Source of the DNA: Bacteroidia bacterium
GTDB taxonomy: Bacteria > Bacteroidota > Bacteroidia > UBA8524
Direction: 5' to 3'
Assembly: GCA_023277325.1 (NCBI GenBank)
Contig: JALRIQ010000050.1
Location: forward strand, 1 to 7,311
Length of the DNA stretch: 7,311 nucleotides
A program made the position numbers and the translations under genes. Under the pieces are notes generated by a model. The model saw nothing but the letters and a program-made list of their open reading frames with translations. It did no database searches and was not told the DNA's origin. This document shows, piece by piece, positions 5,703 to 7,311 of this stretch (the first letter of the stretch is position 1; each line of letters starts with the position of its first letter).

Positions 5703-6551
5703 TTAGGGAAAGAATAACTCTAATCCCTTCTTAATTAAGGCTTCTATGCTTTCATGCGGCCTATCACTGAAAGTACCATCTGCCCGGTTTGCCAGCAATA
5801 CGTTCAGCGATAATGCGTCAAATCCGAATTTATTAGCCAGAAAATAGATCGCAGCGGTTTCCATTTCGAGGTTATCGATTCCCGCTTTTTCTAAGGTGCT
5901 GGCCTGCAGACTTGGATCTGGTTTGCCGTCGAGTATCCTGCCTTGCGGGCGGTAGAATCCAGAGCAGGTTAGGGTTTTGCCTTGATAGATATCGGGCGAT
6001 AAACGGGCCAATAGTTGTGTTGAGGCTTTTGTGTGATACGGTTTATTTCGATTTGAAGACCAGTTGGTCATTTTTATAAAATCATTAGCTACCAATTCAC
6101 TGTAATCCGCATAATACCAAGCAAGTCCGTCTAAACCAATGGCCGATTCAGAGGCAAGAATTTGATTTAATGCCAATCCAGAATGGATCGCTCCCGAAGT
6201 ACCAAGACGCACTAACGCCAATTTCCCCTTTTCACTTTTCCAGCTGCGCGAACTCAGGTCCGCATTTTTAAGCAAATTCAGCTCGTTCAGTACGATATCA
6301 ATATTGTCTCCACCGATGCCCGTGGACAATACGGCCAGATCCTTTCCTTTATAGTTGCCTACATGCGTAACAAATTCTCGTTTGTGAATTTGGGTATGAC
6401 AAAAATCAAAGTGTTTCGACACCATAGGAACCCTTTCCGGATCACCCACCAAAAAGATAAATTCAGGCAATTGTTCAGGACGAATTCCCAAATGATAGAC
6501 ACTTCCGTCGGAATTAATAATTAGCTCACTTTCTGGTATTTGGTGGCTCAT
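5703..6551 (-). CDS. udp: Uridine phosphorylase-like nucleoside phosphorylase
   Basis: The 282-residue cytoplasmic enzyme belongs to the PNP/UDP (NP-I) family, which splits nucleosides with phosphate into base and ribose 1-phosphate. Phosphate-site motifs are GDPERV (36-41) and RLGTSGA (115-121), the counterpart of the E. coli RIGTTGA loop. The ribose site is NLEMETAAI (227-235), with the Glu-Met-Glu core at 229-231. The base-recognition pair Gln-x-Arg of E. coli Udp (Q166, R168) appears as Q203 and R205 in FYRPQGR, which favours uridine over purine nucleosides. It is about 30 residues longer than E. coli Udp, mainly through an N-terminal extension of about 20 residues (SELIINSDGSVYHLG) and loop insertions around 98-108. 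Exact substrate preference is inferred. It is divergent from the universal-stress gene across only 40 bp; no exact promoter box was found on its strand. Confidence 0.85.
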   Translation of the reverse strand: MSHQIPESELIINSDGSVYHLGIRPEQLPEFIFLVGDPERVPMVSKHFDFCHTQIHKREFVTHVGNYKGKDLAVLSTGIGGDNIDIVLNELNLLKNADLSSRSWKSEKGKLALVRLGTSGAIHSGLALNQILASESAIGLDGLAWYYADYSELVANDFIKMTNWSSNRNKPYHTKASTQLLARLSPDIYQGKTLTCSGFYRPQGRILDGKPDPSLQASTLEKAGIDNLEMETAAIYFLANKFGFDALSLNVLLANRADGTFSDRPHESIEALIKKGLELFFP

Positions 6552-6569
6552 TGAGTTTTGCTATTTTTG
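6539..6569 (+). promoter_or_regulatory. Promoter of the universal-stress protein gene
   Basis: TTTG (6539-6542) is followed after exactly 19 bases by TATTTTTG (6562-6569). This matches both boxes and the spacing of the Bacteroidota housekeeping promoter (TTTG-N19-TAnnTTTG). Transcription would begin near 6574-6576, giving a leader of about 17 bases. The -33 box lies inside the first codons of the divergent phosphorylase gene. Confidence 0.7.
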
Positions 6570-6591
6570 AGCCACGAAAATCTTACAATCC

Positions 6592-7311
6592 ATGCAAAAC
6601 GAAAAGAAAAAGAACACAATCCTAGTCCCAACCGATTTTTCACAAGTTGCAGAAAATGCATTAGACCATGCAGTGCAAGTTGCCAAGTCATTTGGCAATG
6701 ACATTTGCATCATGCACATCTTTGAAGAATCGTTCATTGGGAGTATTTGGGGTCAGAAGAACTCATATAAAGAAGGTTTGGTAGGTCAGATGCTTCAGGA
6801 GAAGCTTGATCGCATGGTGACAGACATTGAAAAAAATCACGGAATCAAGGCACGCTCAGTAATTGAGTCGGGTCGGATTTACTCTGCAATTCAGGACTAC
6901 ATTGAAGATGATGCGAACGATATTGAGTCGATAATCATGGGAACACAAGGAGCGCATGGAATGGCTCAAATTGTAGGTTCTAATGCTTCTCGTGTTATTG
7001 CTAGCTCAACTGTGCCTGTGGTTGTGGTAAAAGAAAAACAATATGGCCAGGGATATCAGAACATTGTTCTGCCGGTTGACCTTTCTTTAGAAAGTAAACA
7101 AAAGGTATGGTGGGCTATTCAAATGGCTAAAAAGTTCAATTCCACCATTCATATTATTGCCATCAAATTAACCGATGAGTTCTTGATGAACCGCGTGAAA
7201 GCTAACTTGCATCAGGTAGAAGAGCTATTGTCGAAAAACGGCGTGAAACATACATCCAAGATGTTGGCCGATGAACAGTACCCTGGAAACCCTGCTGATG
7301 ATACTTTGCAG
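6592..7311 (+). CDS. Universal stress protein (UspA family), tandem-domain, C-terminally cut by window edge
   Basis: Two hundred and forty codons are visible without a stop, and the gene continues past the right edge. The first Usp domain runs from NTILVPTDFS (8-17) to VPVVVV (141-146). It has the ATP-binding type motif G117-x2-G120-x8-G129-S130; the spacer is one residue shorter than the classic nine. A second domain starts at QNIVLPVDLS (156-165) and is still incomplete at residue 240, so this is the double-Usp form of about 280 residues common in Bacteroidota. Such cytoplasmic proteins respond to starvation and other stresses; the molecular target is generally unknown. The ATG at 6592 is the first in frame downstream of the strong promoter at 6539-6569 and gives a leader of about 17 bases with no Shine-Dalgarno sequence. 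Confidence 0.92.
   Translation, partial: MQNEKKKNTILVPTDFSQVAENALDHAVQVAKSFGNDICIMHIFEESFIGSIWGQKNSYKEGLVGQMLQEKLDRMVTDIEKNHGIKARSVIESGRIYSAIQDYIEDDANDIESIIMGTQGAHGMAQIVGSNASRVIASSTVPVVVVKEKQYGQGYQNIVLPVDLSLESKQKVWWAIQMAKKFNSTIHIIAIKLTDEFLMNRVKANLHQVEELLSKNGVKHTSKMLADEQYPGNPADDTLQ

Noticed and set aside
5680..5712. Short inverted repeat around the cupin/phosphorylase stop codons (TGACAT with ATGTTA)
   Set aside because: The stem is only 6 bp with a wobble and an 8-base loop, and no T-tract follows on either strand. It is not a credible terminator.

Overview
The window reads as ordinary chromosomal DNA of a member of the Bacteroidota, probably the Flavobacteriales or a near relative. Three things point there. 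Several gene starts carry the Bacteroidota -7 promoter box TAnnTTTG, once at the textbook spacing from a -33 TTTG (ahead of the universal-stress gene at 6592) and once from a -33 TTG (ahead of trxA). Leaders are A/T-rich, with almost no Shine-Dalgarno sequences. The FabI and RseP proteins look like the Bacteroidota versions, judged from memory of the families. Coding density is very high. There is no gene-free stretch over about 100 bp, and I see no tRNA, rRNA, CRISPR, insertion sequence, attachment site or repeat family.

Layout. On the minus strand, positions 1-1363 read nudix hydrolase, then dps, then rseP (cut by the left edge). This is a tight run with gaps of 6 and 55 bp. Head-to-head with it, the plus strand carries pdxH (1365-2003), fabI (2051-2866) and an OlsB/GlsB-like lipid N-acyltransferase (2894-3823). 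That block converges, with overlapping stop codons, on a minus-strand DUF58/vWA gene (3820-4728). The DUF58 gene lies behind trxA (4784-5101, minus) and its intrinsic terminator. A 100-bp divergent spacer separates trxA from a DUF985 cupin gene (5202-5696, plus). The cupin gene converges with a uridine-phosphorylase-like gene (5703-6551, minus). A 40-bp divergent spacer then leads to a tandem universal-stress protein gene (6592 onward, plus), cut by the right edge.

How the genes relate. There is no single pathway. Loose themes are oxidative and general stress (Dps, thioredoxin, universal-stress protein, perhaps the nudix enzyme), lipid and envelope work (FabI, the N-acyltransferase, RseP) and cofactor or nucleoside salvage (PdxH, the phosphorylase). 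FabI next to the acyltransferase is the most suggestive functional pair: one makes acyl-ACP and the other probably uses it.

I found no convincing new biological system. The points worth a second look are mainly architectural: colliding divergent start codons, promoter boxes so close to ATGs that they imply leaderless mRNAs, a DUF58 gene beginning just behind a terminator, and a nudix box missing one consensus glutamate.
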